Part shown: positions 31,775-40,202 of the stretch, one piece after another
Layout of the letters: each line of letters begins with the position of its first letter
Position numbering within the stretch: position 1 is the stretch's first letter
The notes under the pieces: generated by a model
Databases searched by the model: none
What the model was told of the DNA's origin: nothing
What the model saw: the letters and a program-made list of their open reading frames with translations, nothing else
Source of the DNA: a virus
Reading direction: 5' to 3' (one strand)
Length of the DNA stretch: 44,873 nt
Virus record (IMG/VR): IMGVR_UViG_3300028030_000022
Span: 1 to 44,873 of that record
Position numbers and translations under genes: made by a program

Positions 31775-33802
31775 ATGAGCCAAGCGTTTCATGTTTTAAC
31801 AACAACTAACACTGTATATGACGATGTTGCTAGACATAACGATAACTACGCAGCGTTAAAAAGTTCGTTTAGCGGGACATCGTTTCCAGCAAGCCCAATG
31901 GTAGGTCAAGAGTGTTGGAGAACAGACCGTGGAACAACTACTGCAAACGGTACAACAGGTAAGAAGTACACGTACACTGGGGACACCTCGCTTGGCGATG
32001 GCGGTTGGGTTGATAGTGAAGCTACTGGCTTCGTACAAGATGAAGTAGTTCGTGCTAGAGGGACAAAGCTGACGTTAGACGAAAGGCTTGACGTATCTCT
32101 AAACGAAGATGGAACACTCCGCCCATTAGCTAATATGGGGTCTGAATGGGTGCTGCCTGATGTTACCTTTACAAAAGTAACTAGTACATCATTTACCACG
32201 TCAGGCAACACGTCAGACATTTATCTAGCAGAACGACGTGTGAAAGTAAATAGTGACTCAGTAGGTTTTACAGAAGTCGTTAGTAGTTCGTATGACGGTG
32301 CTACTACAACAGTGGTGTTAAAAGATGCTATTATCGGGAACTCTTTAGTGTCTGTTGAACACTCTATTATCAGCCCGTTTAAAGATTCGTCTGGCGGAGC
32401 GTTAAGCTACTACTCACAAGACTACATTAACAGTAGCTTCCAAAGCAAGAACTCTAGTGGTGACATCATTGTTGCTCGTCACGCGTACGTTGATGGAAAT
32501 GTTAGAACAGACCAAATTACGAACCGTACAGGAACTCAATTAGTATTAAATGCTGGGGAGTCTCAAGGTAAAGTCGCTGGGCAAACGTATGAAAAGGTTT
32601 ATCTCAATGCTGAAGGTGGGCTAGAAGTCAGTAATCCCGATAGCGCGCACGGTAACTGGAATAGTGGGTATACAGTAGAACGTGCTACATTGAAGGGTCG
32701 TTCACTAGACTTCAACGGGGAAGCTAGGATAGACGTTGAAAGTATCAATAAAGGTTTGCTCTATAAAGGGGATATCCCTGATGCAATAGACTTAAACGTT
32801 TATGTGGCTCCAGGTATCTACCACCAAAATTCTTCTGCGCAAGCTAGCAATGGTACCAACTACCCTGAAAACTTAGCAGGAATGTTACAGGTTACTGGTG
32901 ATGGAAGTATGGTGTACCAAGTGTACACTGTGTACGGGACGTATCGTAGAGTGTACCATAGAACGTACTATAACGGTACTTGGTACGGCTGGAAACTTTT
33001 AATGAACTACGGGGACACAGCGTATAACTCTGATAGGTTAGGTTCTGTAGGTGCAAGCAACTTCGCTAGAAGCGACATAGATGATACACTTACTGGCTCT
33101 TACCTATGGTCGGCTGGGGCGTATCACGGCCTATACTGGGGAGAAATCCATAAGGATGCTGACGCGCATAGTGGTGGTTGGTCCTATATAAGAAGTGGGG
33201 CAGCTGGTGTGGGATCACTCGAAATAGGCTCTGATGACAAGCTCCAAATATACGAGACAGACGGGCACGTTTTAGCTATTGATATAAGCACTAATAACAA
33301 AACGTTAGACGCTAAAGGAGGATTACTTGAAGCAGGGGTTAAGCTAGCGGATAAGTACCTAGGTATCGCAGATAAAGCGTCCGATTCAGATAAGCTTGAT
33401 GGGTACAACTCAAGTCAGGCATCTACTGCGAACACGGTAGCAGTACGTAACGCCTCTGGTGATATTAACGCTAGGCTATTCCGCAGTGAATATGATAATA
33501 CTAATAGCACTATTGGCTTTATTATGACACAAGTTAACACTGATAGTGATAACTACATACGGCCAAGCACACCATCGCAACTTGTTGCAGGACTCCCAGC
33601 GGCAGATCTACTTGGTAAAATAAAGCTTATTGATGGTCATGGTAGCGGGCTAGACTCCGATACAGTAGATGGGCTCCACGGAGCTGATATTGCGAAGACT
33701 ACGCAAACCAGCTCAACGGATACCATCTACACTGATGCTACAACAGGTGTAAACTACAAGTTGTACATTGATAACGGTGCGCTAGTGCTTGAAGAACTTT
33801 AA
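31775..33802 (+). CDS. tail fibre protein A with pyocin-knob-like domain, 675 aa
   Basis: The first 230 residues form an attachment region shared with fibre B (HNDNYAALKSSFSGTSFP; LDERLDVSLNEDGTL; YYSQDYINS). Residues about 333-410 resemble a pyocin-knob domain (DLNVYVAPGIYHQNS ... TYYNGTWYGWKLL). Then come repeated fibre motifs (SDKLDGYNSSQASTANTVAV and RNASGDINARLFRSEY; LDSDTVDGLHGADI). The final YKLYIDNGALVLEEL matches the end of fibre B (YKMYIENTKLLIEEL). The ribosome site AAAAGGAGATTTA is the same before both genes. It probably mediates host binding. Confidence 0.85.
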   Translation: MSQAFHVLTTTNTVYDDVARHNDNYAALKSSFSGTSFPASPMVGQECWRTDRGTTTANGTTGKKYTYTGDTSLGDGGWVDSEATGFVQDEVVRARGTKLTLDERLDVSLNEDGTLRPLANMGSEWVLPDVTFTKVTSTSFTTSGNTSDIYLAERRVKVNSDSVGFTEVVSSSYDGATTTVVLKDAIIGNSLVSVEHSIISPFKDSSGGALSYYSQDYINSSFQSKNSSGDIIVARHAYVDGNVRTDQITNRTGTQLVLNAGESQGKVAGQTYEKVYLNAEGGLEVSNPDSAHGNWNSGYTVERATLKGRSLDFNGEARIDVESINKGLLYKGDIPDAIDLNVYVAPGIYHQNSSAQASNGTNYPENLAGMLQVTGDGSMVYQVYTVYGTYRRVYHRTYYNGTWYGWKLLMNYGDTAYNSDRLGSVGASNFARSDIDDTLTGSYLWSAGAYHGLYWGEIHKDADAHSGGWSYIRSGAAGVGSLEIGSDDKLQIYETDGHVLAIDISTNNKTLDAKGGLLEAGVKLADKYLGIADKASDSDKLDGYNSSQASTANTVAVRNASGDINARLFRSEYDNTNSTIGFIMTQVNTDSDNYIRPSTPSQLVAGLPAADLLGKIKLIDGHGSGLDSDTVDGLHGADIAKTTQTSSTDTIYTDATTGVNYKLYIDNGALVLEEL

Positions 33803-33813
33803 AAGGAGATTTA

Positions 33814-34929
33814 ATGAGTCAAACGTTTCACACATTATTTGAGACAAATAGGATGCTCGACGATGTTGCTAGGCATAATGATAACTACGCAGCGTTAAAA
33901 AGTTCGTTTAGCGGGACGTCATTCCCACCTTCTCCAACAACAGGGCAGACCTGTTGGAGGATTGATAAAGGGACACAGACAGCGACAGGCTTTACAGGGA
34001 AGCTCTACAAGTTTTCAGGAGACACCTCTTTAGGCCTTGCTGGATGGGTCACTGATGAAGAGACGTCAAGCGTTACTAAAGAAGTAATCAACTCACGTGG
34101 TTCAAAGTTAACACTAGACCAACGTTTAGATATTTCCCTCAACGAAGATGGAACTTTAAAAGCTACGGCTAGTCAGTACTCAAGTGAGTGGTCTTTATCA
34201 GCTGTTACGTTTACGTACATCGACAGTAAAACGTTTAAAACCTCTGGCAACACGACTGACATATTCCTACCTACAAGAAAAGTGAAGGTGAACGTTACAG
34301 GTTCGTATAGCCTATCTGAGGTCGTATCGTCTAGCTATAACAGTACAGCGGATACAACAACAGTCAACGTAAAAGACGCTATTGTGACTACGTCTTTAGT
34401 CTCTGTAAATCACGGTATCATTAGTCCAAATGGCTCCTTAAGCTACTACACAAAGGAAGTGCTAGACGAACGCCATCAGTACATCACAATGAAAGTAAAA
34501 CTTCTTGAGAACGTTATTGCTGGAGACTTACTTGAAGTTACTTCTTATGGTAGCTACCCAGAAGTTTCGAAGTACTCTGGAGGAAACGTTGTAGGTATTT
34601 GTACAGTGTCTAGTAGTACGGGAGATATTACGGATATCATTACGCGAGGTGTCGTATCAGTTACTGTTGTAGGCAACGTGGGGGATGAGGTGTTTAGTGA
34701 TGGTGTTTCAAGTGCTACGACAACACGCCCAACAGTCGCTTATCAATCGTTAGGCTTTATTTTAGGGAGCAACTCTTTACTATTTAGCCCATCAGAAGTT
34801 AAAACGGAATTTCGTAAAGCTGAAAAGGCTCAGGATGTAAACACTGGGACTACATATAAAGACAGCGTAACAGGAAAATTATACAAGATGTATATTGAAA
34901 ACACAAAACTACTTATAGAGGAGTTGTAG
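33814..34929 (+). CDS. tail fibre protein B, paralog of fibre A, 371 aa
   Basis: The N-terminal about 230 residues align with fibre A (HNDNYAALKSSFSGTSFP is identical; LDQRLDISLNEDGTL; YYTKEVLDE). A 38-bp stretch is identical in DNA between the two genes (31841-31878 and 33880-33917). The middle then differs: a beta-rich segment (MKVKLLENVIAGDLLEVTSY; GDITDIITRGVVSVTVVGNV) resembling DUF2190-type or fibre beta barrels. The last 25 residues again match fibre A. It starts 12 bp after fibre A with the same ribosome site. The pair arose by duplication with replacement of the central domain. Confidence 0.82.
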   Translation: MSQTFHTLFETNRMLDDVARHNDNYAALKSSFSGTSFPPSPTTGQTCWRIDKGTQTATGFTGKLYKFSGDTSLGLAGWVTDEETSSVTKEVINSRGSKLTLDQRLDISLNEDGTLKATASQYSSEWSLSAVTFTYIDSKTFKTSGNTTDIFLPTRKVKVNVTGSYSLSEVVSSSYNSTADTTTVNVKDAIVTTSLVSVNHGIISPNGSLSYYTKEVLDERHQYITMKVKLLENVIAGDLLEVTSYGSYPEVSKYSGGNVVGICTVSSSTGDITDIITRGVVSVTVVGNVGDEVFSDGVSSATTTRPTVAYQSLGFILGSNSLLFSPSEVKTEFRKAEKAQDVNTGTTYKDSVTGKLYKMYIENTKLLIEEL

Positions 34930-34930
34930 A

Positions 34931-35671
34931 ATGGCTACTGGAGATAAAATAGTAATAGGTGCAGCGACGCCTGTAGATAACCTAACGAGTACGAGTACAA
35001 CGTCGTCTTTGAGTGCAAACCAAGGACGTGTGCTTAACGTTAATAAACTAGACACAGCAGACTTACCTACTGAGCTGGATAATGTAGCGGCCATAAGGGC
35101 ACACGGCAATCTTCCAGCTGGTGCTAACCTGAATGACTATACTAGTAATGGCACATGGTTGCACTACTACACTGATAGCATTGTTAATCCACCAGCAACC
35201 GCTACAGGGACTGCAGTACTATCAGTAGTAACCCCTAATGCTGGTACTGACGTGGTGCAACGCTATACGGTTACTGATACGTCTGACACAGACATTATTA
35301 ATACTACGTACATAAGAGAGGGTCACGCGGGTACTTGGGGTGAGTGGCAGAAAGTACCTGATACATCAGACTTTACTGGTATTTCCGCAACAAATGGTGA
35401 ACAATGGTTCCCTAATGGTACTGTTATGCGTTGGGGATACATTGGTGATGGTACAGCTGGAAGTGCTGGTAACGGCGGCGACGTGGTATTTTCAACAGCG
35501 TTCAACACTCTATTCAACGTAAGTCTTACTGTAGATGAAAGTGTTGATGGTAGTGGAGCTACAGCTAGCCGTGTCTCCGCAAAAAGTGCTTCGGGGTTTT
35601 CGTATCAGTGTTACGTGGGTAGCTCTGGTACAGCTGCAGATGGTGTATTCTGGACGGCAATAGGTAACTAG
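34931..35671 (+). CDS. tail fibre tip protein with knob-like and gp53-like domains, 246 aa
   Basis: TSTSTTSSLSANQGRVLN near the N-terminus is a motif widespread in phage fibres (..ALSANQG..L). Residues about 55-140 resemble a pyocin-knob domain (NLNDYTSNGTWLHYYT ... REGHAGTWGEWQKV). The C-terminal 90 residues (GEQWFPNGTVMRWGYIG ... SASGFSYQCYVGSSGTAAD ... FWTAIGN) match the gp53-like fibre C-terminal fold. GAGGAG lies eight bases before the ATG. It probably forms the distal, receptor-contacting part of a fibre. Confidence 0.82.
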   Translation: MATGDKIVIGAATPVDNLTSTSTTSSLSANQGRVLNVNKLDTADLPTELDNVAAIRAHGNLPAGANLNDYTSNGTWLHYYTDSIVNPPATATGTAVLSVVTPNAGTDVVQRYTVTDTSDTDIINTTYIREGHAGTWGEWQKVPDTSDFTGISATNGEQWFPNGTVMRWGYIGDGTAGSAGNGGDVVFSTAFNTLFNVSLTVDESVDGSGATASRVSAKSASGFSYQCYVGSSGTAADGVFWTAIGN

Positions 35672-35695
35672 AAAATAAAACGAAAAAGGAAAAAT

Positions 35696-36220
35696 ATGAG
35701 ATATGCACATTATGAAGATATAACAGGGAAACTATTAGGCTGGTATGACGACGCTATTAATGCCGTAGTACCTACACCTAACCTACAGATAACGGAGGAC
35801 GTCACGGTTGAGCCTAACGCGAACTTTGTTGACGTGGATAACAATCAAGTTATCCTAAAAGACTTACGTACGCTTTACGAAGTCAAAGCGGATAAACATA
35901 CAGAGATTAAAAATACGTTTAATAAAAAGCTTAGCGCAGGGTTTACGTGCTCTAACGGCATCACTATGGATGCGATAATAGATAAGGTACAACTTCTTAA
36001 AAACGGGTATGACTTAAGCGTGAAACTAGGATTAACAACGATGGGTATCCGTGACTTTTACAATACTGTCCACCCTGGGACTGCAACTACAGACGTAGCT
36101 ACAATGATTGACGAGCTTGGTGTTAACTACCAAACGATGCTCAGTACAAAGTGGTCTTATGATGACGCTATAGATGCCTGTACAACAATCACTGACGTAC
36201 TTGCTATAAGTTGGTTATAG
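35696..36220 (+). CDS. fibre-associated protein, DUF4376-like, 174 aa
   Basis: The N-terminus (RYAHYEDITGKLLGWYDDAI) and the later segment NKKLSAGFTCSNGITMDAII then DKVQLLKNGYDLS resemble phage proteins with a DUF4376-type domain, often found just after tail-fibre genes and thought to be assembly or accessory proteins. The ribosome site is AAAAAGGAAAAAT. The stop overlaps the endolysin start. Assignment is from pattern memory; moderate confidence. Confidence 0.65.
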   Translation: MRYAHYEDITGKLLGWYDDAINAVVPTPNLQITEDVTVEPNANFVDVDNNQVILKDLRTLYEVKADKHTEIKNTFNKKLSAGFTCSNGITMDAIIDKVQLLKNGYDLSVKLGLTTMGIRDFYNTVHPGTATTDVATMIDELGVNYQTMLSTKWSYDDAIDACTTITDVLAISWL

Positions 36221-36753
36221 TGGATGCGTTTCACGAAGGGTTGGAAGAGCTCCTAAAGTATGAAGGTGGCTACTCCAAAGACCCTAGAGACTCTGGAGGA
36301 GAAACCTTTAAAGGAATCTCTAGAAGGTATTTCCCAAAATGGGAAGGTTGGTCTATCATTGACGTTAATCATTTCGACCCACGTCTGGATGACCTAGTTG
36401 CACAGTTCTATAAACAACAATTCTGGGACAAATTACTCCTTGATGAAGTTAGTAATGGAGAGGTTGCTAAGATACTATTCAACTTTAGTGTTAATATAGG
36501 CAAAAAGCAAATTACTAAAAAAGTTCAACGAATTCTTCACGTAACTATTGATGGATCCTTCGGACCACAAACCTTAAATGCGCTTAATGAGTTCTGTACA
36601 AGTAACAGTAATGAGTTTGTGTATCACCTACTTCTAGAGGTAGTTGAACTGTACGTCCAAATTGTAAATAAGAATAGAACTCAAAAGGTCTTTTTGCTTG
36701 GTTGGTTGAACCGTGTTATAAGAACCTATTACTCCTTCGAACGGACTGTTTAG
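36220..36753 (+). CDS. endolysin, GH108-type muramidase with peptidoglycan-binding domain, 177 aa
   Basis: Start is uncertain: the GTG at 36220 overlaps the upstream stop (TAGTG), while the TTG at 36211 would add three residues; neither has a clear ribosome site. The N-terminal domain has LLKYEGGYSKDPRDSGGETF then KGISRRYFP, the signature of glycosyl hydrolase family 108, with the Glu of EGGY catalytic. The C-terminal domain with VTIDGSFGPQTLNALN is a peptidoglycan-binding fold. No signal peptide is seen, so it needs the holin. It is 8 kb from the holin candidate and 4.5 kb from the spanins, with fibre genes between. The stop overlaps the convergent gene's stop. Confidence 0.88.
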   Translation: MDAFHEGLEELLKYEGGYSKDPRDSGGETFKGISRRYFPKWEGWSIIDVNHFDPRLDDLVAQFYKQQFWDKLLLDEVSNGEVAKILFNFSVNIGKKQITKKVQRILHVTIDGSFGPQTLNALNEFCTSNSNEFVYHLLLEVVELYVQIVNKNRTQKVFLLGWLNRVIRTYYSFERTV

Positions 36754-36773
36754 TTATTAAACTGAACAGCCGT
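36741..36773. terminator. bidirectional hairpin at the convergent gene ends
   Basis: ACGG-A-CTGTT (36741-36750) pairs with AACAGCCGT (36765-36773), a nine-bp stem with one bulged A and a 14-base loop that contains GTTA/TAAC-like pairing. The loop holds both stop codons: TAG of the endolysin (36751-36753) and TAA of the leftward phosphatase gene (36750-36752). Position argues for a two-way terminator, although no U tract is obvious on either side. Confidence 0.55.
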
Positions 36774-38021
36774 TATGTCCTCAATACTCCCATCCTCTTC
36801 CACAAAACATATTGTTTGAGACGCTAAGATATCCGCATAGCCACTCTGTAAACCATAACTTGTATTACCAACCATTGTACCATTAACAATACTTAGGCCC
36901 TTGAACTGATTACCGCATGCAACGTACTCGTGTGTATGTCCACTTATCGCATGCCTATACGGTGCGTTAAATAGCTGTAAGCAAGTGTCTTGTAGTTTAC
37001 TTCTTGACACTGTACTAGTTGGTTTATATGTACGTAAAGTGTCCCCGTGGAACGCTACGATGTTTGCTTTGTTTACTGAGAACATGTGGTACCCATTATC
37101 AGTCGTGTTAATGGTAACGTTGTTAATCCCAGCAGCTTCAAGTACCTTTATCACCATACTGTCCATTAAACGTCCGTAGTCTAAATGTTTATCGGTTGTT
37201 ACAATATTATCATGTACCCTATCATGGTTACTACCAGTACTGAAAACGACAACTTGTTTATACTGTTTAGCGAACGTCTTATACATTCTTACGTAAACGT
37301 TTATAGCCTCTGTAATAGACTCAATAAAACTCCCCTCACTTTCATAAATCCCACCATGAATAACCCCCTTCAACATATCTTTCAAGTCGCATATTACGAG
37401 CATTTCAGATTGTTTGTGGTAATGTAGTACCTTCGAGATAAAAGTATCGACACGCTTATTCATAACAGCGTAGTCGTATGTATTCCCTGGAACGTCATCT
37501 CCAACAACTTCTCCAACGTGTACGTCACTAAAGACTGCGATAAGTCCTTGCTCAGGAACGTCTAGCGGTATGTCAACCTCAATCGTAACATCGCCTACTG
37601 ACACGTTATTAGCAGCCTCACTAATAATCTTTTCAACCTTGTCAACAAGAGTTTCGTTACGCGCTTCTTTACGGGTAATCGCTCTGCGGTAGTTTAACTC
37701 GTCTCGAGCACGTTGTAAAGCTTTCTCAGTAACTTCTAGCTTTCTGTAAAGTGGGTTAGACGTAGCGTTCGGGTTACTTTTGGTGCTTTGCTCTATAGGT
37801 TTACATGTCACGTCTTCAAATTTCTGTGTTACCTCTTCTGGACTAACTGCACGACGATTATTGTAGGCCTCTAGTGACAGCTTCCTATCTCTTACCTTAA
37901 TCGCCAAACCTTCTGCGATAAACATTCTACGCAACGTGTACTGCCCTATCCCAACAACCGACGAGATTTTCTTCATAGACTTCCCTGAAGCATATAGTTC
38001 TAACATTTCTTTTGTAATCAT
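36750..38021 (-). CDS. metallophosphatase with N-terminal HTH, 423 aa
   Basis: The ATG at 38021 is chosen because AAAAGG lies before it and the previous gene stops two bases upstream; an open frame to 38066 overlaps that gene. Residues 15-38 (SMKKISSVVGIGQYTLRRMF) look like a helix-turn-helix. The C-terminal calcineurin-type phosphatase shows SDVHVG (Asp166, His168), ICDLKDM (Asp212), GSNHDR (Asn265, His266), AFHGD (His325) and SGHTHEY (His362, His364): a full set of metal ligands. A Lys/Arg-rich linker joins the two. It may be a DNA-targeted nuclease or phosphatase. It is the last gene of the leftward DNA-metabolism operon. Confidence 0.85.
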   Translation of the reverse strand: MITKEMLELYASGKSMKKISSVVGIGQYTLRRMFIAEGLAIKVRDRKLSLEAYNNRRAVSPEEVTQKFEDVTCKPIEQSTKSNPNATSNPLYRKLEVTEKALQRARDELNYRRAITRKEARNETLVDKVEKIISEAANNVSVGDVTIEVDIPLDVPEQGLIAVFSDVHVGEVVGDDVPGNTYDYAVMNKRVDTFISKVLHYHKQSEMLVICDLKDMLKGVIHGGIYESEGSFIESITEAINVYVRMYKTFAKQYKQVVVFSTGSNHDRVHDNIVTTDKHLDYGRLMDSMVIKVLEAAGINNVTINTTDNGYHMFSVNKANIVAFHGDTLRTYKPTSTVSRSKLQDTCLQLFNAPYRHAISGHTHEYVACGNQFKGLSIVNGTMVGNTSYGLQSGYADILASQTICFVEEDGSIEDITAVQFNN

Positions 38022-38022
38022 C

Positions 38023-38283
38023 TTATACCTTTTCAACCAAGATTGGTTTGTTTTCAAAATTAACATAAGCGTCTAACGGCCTACATACAACACCTTTTCT
38101 GTATACTGTTTCAATACTCCCTACCTTCACAGCACTAACTGGTGGGCGTAGTTCTCTGGGGGTCATCTGCAAAGCATCGTTCCAGGTCTTACTCTCAAAC
38201 GTATCGTTCCAGTATGCTCGCTCAACGGATACCCAGAGGTCTTGCTCTGGGACAATTAGTTTAGCCTCTATAATGTCTGTCAC
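38023..38283 (-). CDS. hypothetical protein, 86 aa
   Basis: It starts with GTG at 38283, preceded by AAAAGGAG and overlapping the RuvC-like stop by four bases (GTGA). The protein has no Cys cluster or membrane segment. It begins MTDIIEAKLIVPEQDLWVSV and has the segment ERAYWNDTFESKTWNDALQM. Function unknown; position suggests a role in DNA metabolism. Confidence 0.65.
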   Translation of the reverse strand: MTDIIEAKLIVPEQDLWVSVERAYWNDTFESKTWNDALQMTPRELRPPVSAVKVGSIETVYRKGVVCRPLDAYVNFENKPILVEKV

Positions 38284-38768
38284 GTGTTCTCCTTTTGGTA
38301 TAGCTTATATAGGAAATATGAATCTGTTAAATCTGTTAACCCAGTAGTCTTCTTGTAACCCCCTGAAACAAAAGTATCAAAGGTACGCTTATCTCTGGAC
38401 AACAGTGCGTTTAACATATCCTCTTTCTTTGCATTACCTTTCCCTGTTGCAAGCTTCTTCGTCTTCGTTACGTGACTCTCAAATAGTTCTATACCAGTGT
38501 CATACACAAGCTTCTGAAGGCACATATGAAGACCAGCTAGAGGACGTACAGACGTAGAGTTTAAACCAAAGGGTAAGCTCTCTAAGACGAGTCCCTTTAC
38601 GTCATACGTCTCAATTAACGTTTTAAGCTTTTCTGTGATTTCGATGATACGAGTCAAGACGTCCTGCTTTGGGGACGTCTTTAGGCACGTAAAATACAGG
38701 AGCTTATCGTCTTCCCATATAGTTACACCGCTACACGATAACGATTGGTCAATAGATAAGACAGTCAT
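38280..38768 (-). CDS. RuvC-like Holliday-junction resolvase, 162 aa
   Basis: The RNase H-type fold shows the four acids expected in RuvC: Asp7 in LSIDQSLSCSGVTIW, Glu63 in LVLESLPFG, and Asp146/Asp149 in TDLTDSYFL, with the loop KLATGKGNAKKEDM (105-118) before the last helix. Length matches phage RuvC proteins. It would cut four-way junctions in replicating or recombining DNA before packaging. It starts at ATG 38768, one base after the preceding gene, in an operon with SbcC/D-like genes. Confidence 0.85.
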   Translation of the reverse strand: MTVLSIDQSLSCSGVTIWEDDKLLYFTCLKTSPKQDVLTRIIEITEKLKTLIETYDVKGLVLESLPFGLNSTSVRPLAGLHMCLQKLVYDTGIELFESHVTKTKKLATGKGNAKKEDMLNALLSRDKRTFDTFVSGGYKKTTGLTDLTDSYFLYKLYQKENT

Positions 38769-38769
38769 T

Positions 38770-39285
38770 TTAATGCTCTATCAATGACGTCATTATCCTG
38801 TCTAGCGTTGGCATAGGTAGGTTGAGAGGTTGTACTATCTCAAGTATCTTATCCTTCTGTGTAGCGTTAATGATTAATAGGTCTGTTCCACGTGACATTA
38901 AACAAACCTTAAACGGCAAGTTTAAGCTATTCAAGTGGTCAACTGCTGTCATAATGTGTCGCTTATCTTTTTCGTACGTGTACGGTACGTGAACGTATTC
39001 CTCAGTAGAGTCGAGATACGGCAGTAAGTGTAAGTACACTGTAATCGCAATAGGCACCTTATGGAGAAATGGTATAACGTCTGTACTGGCTACTTCTGAT
39101 ATTCCTGCTAAGCTCCCAGTGAACACGTAATCAGTGTTCTCCTCAATAAGACCCACTGCCTCTTCTAAGTATCCGTGCTTAGCGAGTGTTGATAGTAGCC
39201 CTATAATAATCTGTTCTGTGCCGATAGGCCGATACTGTGGGGTAATGTCAAACCCCTCTAAAAATGTTGTCGAAACTGACTTCAC
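38770..39285 (-). CDS. hypothetical protein, 171 aa
   Basis: The GTG at 39285 has AAGGAG six bases upstream and overlaps the SbcD-like stop (GTGA). I do not recognise the family. The protein is mixed alpha/beta: YRPIGTEQIIIGLLSTLAKH in the N-terminal part, HKVPIAITVYLHLLPYL in the middle and FKVCLMSRGTDLLIINATQK near the C-terminus. No catalytic cluster is evident. Its place between the SbcD-like and RuvC-like genes suggests a recombination or replication accessory. Confidence 0.65.
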   Translation of the reverse strand: MKSVSTTFLEGFDITPQYRPIGTEQIIIGLLSTLAKHGYLEEAVGLIEENTDYVFTGSLAGISEVASTDVIPFLHKVPIAITVYLHLLPYLDSTEEYVHVPYTYEKDKRHIMTAVDHLNSLNLPFKVCLMSRGTDLLIINATQKDKILEIVQPLNLPMPTLDRIMTSLIEH

Positions 39286-40202
39286 GTAAACTCCTTTATA
39301 ATTCGTTTAACTTTTGTTTTTGTTACTTTTGGTAACTCTTTAACTACACCTTGTACTAGAAGCTCCACAAAATCTACTGGCTCTTGCTCTTCCACCTCTA
39401 CAACGCATTTCTTAATAACTTTAACGAACTCTACATTTGTTACTTTCCGTAACTTCCGTAAATTGTCTATCGTATCCTCAACAATAACCTTATATAGGTA
39501 ATCCTTATTGTACTCTACTTTTAGTGCAGTATCAACGTCACACGTTAGCTTAACCTTTTGTGGTAAGCTAGTGTCTACGTATTGCCAATCTAACGTCTTA
39601 GGATCAAACTCAATGTAAGAGCCTGACGGTGATGCTGAGCTAAAGCTTATAGCATAAGGACTATTCGTGTAATGTACATTATCTTTTGGGGAGTACTTAT
39701 CGTGGATATCGCCAAGGAGTACTAGGTCGAACTTATCAGTAAAGTCCATCTGCATTTCAGCGGTTATGTGTGGCGGTAACGCAGAACGTATATGTGATAC
39801 ACAGACCTTTGACTTAACTGTACCATACTTCAGCTTACCTTTATGTGACCAACCAGCTAAAAGAACAGGATGCCCTTCTAGTATAAGTTCTTCAAAGGTT
39901 ACGTACGTACAATTACTCAATGTAATGTAATCAAATGTCGTTTTATGTGTAGTAGTGTTTACTGCTTCGTGATTTCCTGAAATGATGTACACATCAGACA
40001 CGTCAGCAATAGTGTTGATAAAGTGTTGCATTGCTTTTTGTTCTTCAAGCGTTGGGCGTGCTTTATCAAATAGGTCACCAGCAAGTACAACTGATGTATA
40101 TGATTTTTCTGCTAGGAGTTTAGCCAACCGCTTTATGCGGTCTAGCTCAAACTTCTGGTAACGCCTAAGGTTTAGGTGTATATCACCTACAACTGCTACC
40201 AT
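39282..40202 (-). CDS. SbcD/Mre11-type nuclease, T4 gp47-like, 306 aa
   Basis: All calcineurin-fold metal motifs are present: VGDIHL (Asp7, His9), LAGDLFDK (Asp43), ISGNHE (Asn77, His78), VSHIRS (His137) and LGDIHDKY (His167). The C-terminal 130 residues are the smaller capping or partner-binding part. The protein would act with the SbcC/gp46-like ATPase encoded at 41825-43426 to process DNA ends and start recombination-dependent replication. It overlaps the SSB candidate by seven bases and the next gene by four. In T4 the two subunits are near neighbours; here two other genes lie between them. Confidence 0.9.
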   Translation of the reverse strand: MVAVVGDIHLNLRRYQKFELDRIKRLAKLLAEKSYTSVVLAGDLFDKARPTLEEQKAMQHFINTIADVSDVYIISGNHEAVNTTTHKTTFDYITLSNCTYVTFEELILEGHPVLLAGWSHKGKLKYGTVKSKVCVSHIRSALPPHITAEMQMDFTDKFDLVLLGDIHDKYSPKDNVHYTNSPYAISFSSASPSGSYIEFDPKTLDWQYVDTSLPQKVKLTCDVDTALKVEYNKDYLYKVIVEDTIDNLRKLRKVTNVEFVKVIKKCVVEVEEQEPVDFVELLVQGVVKELPKVTKTKVKRIIKEFT

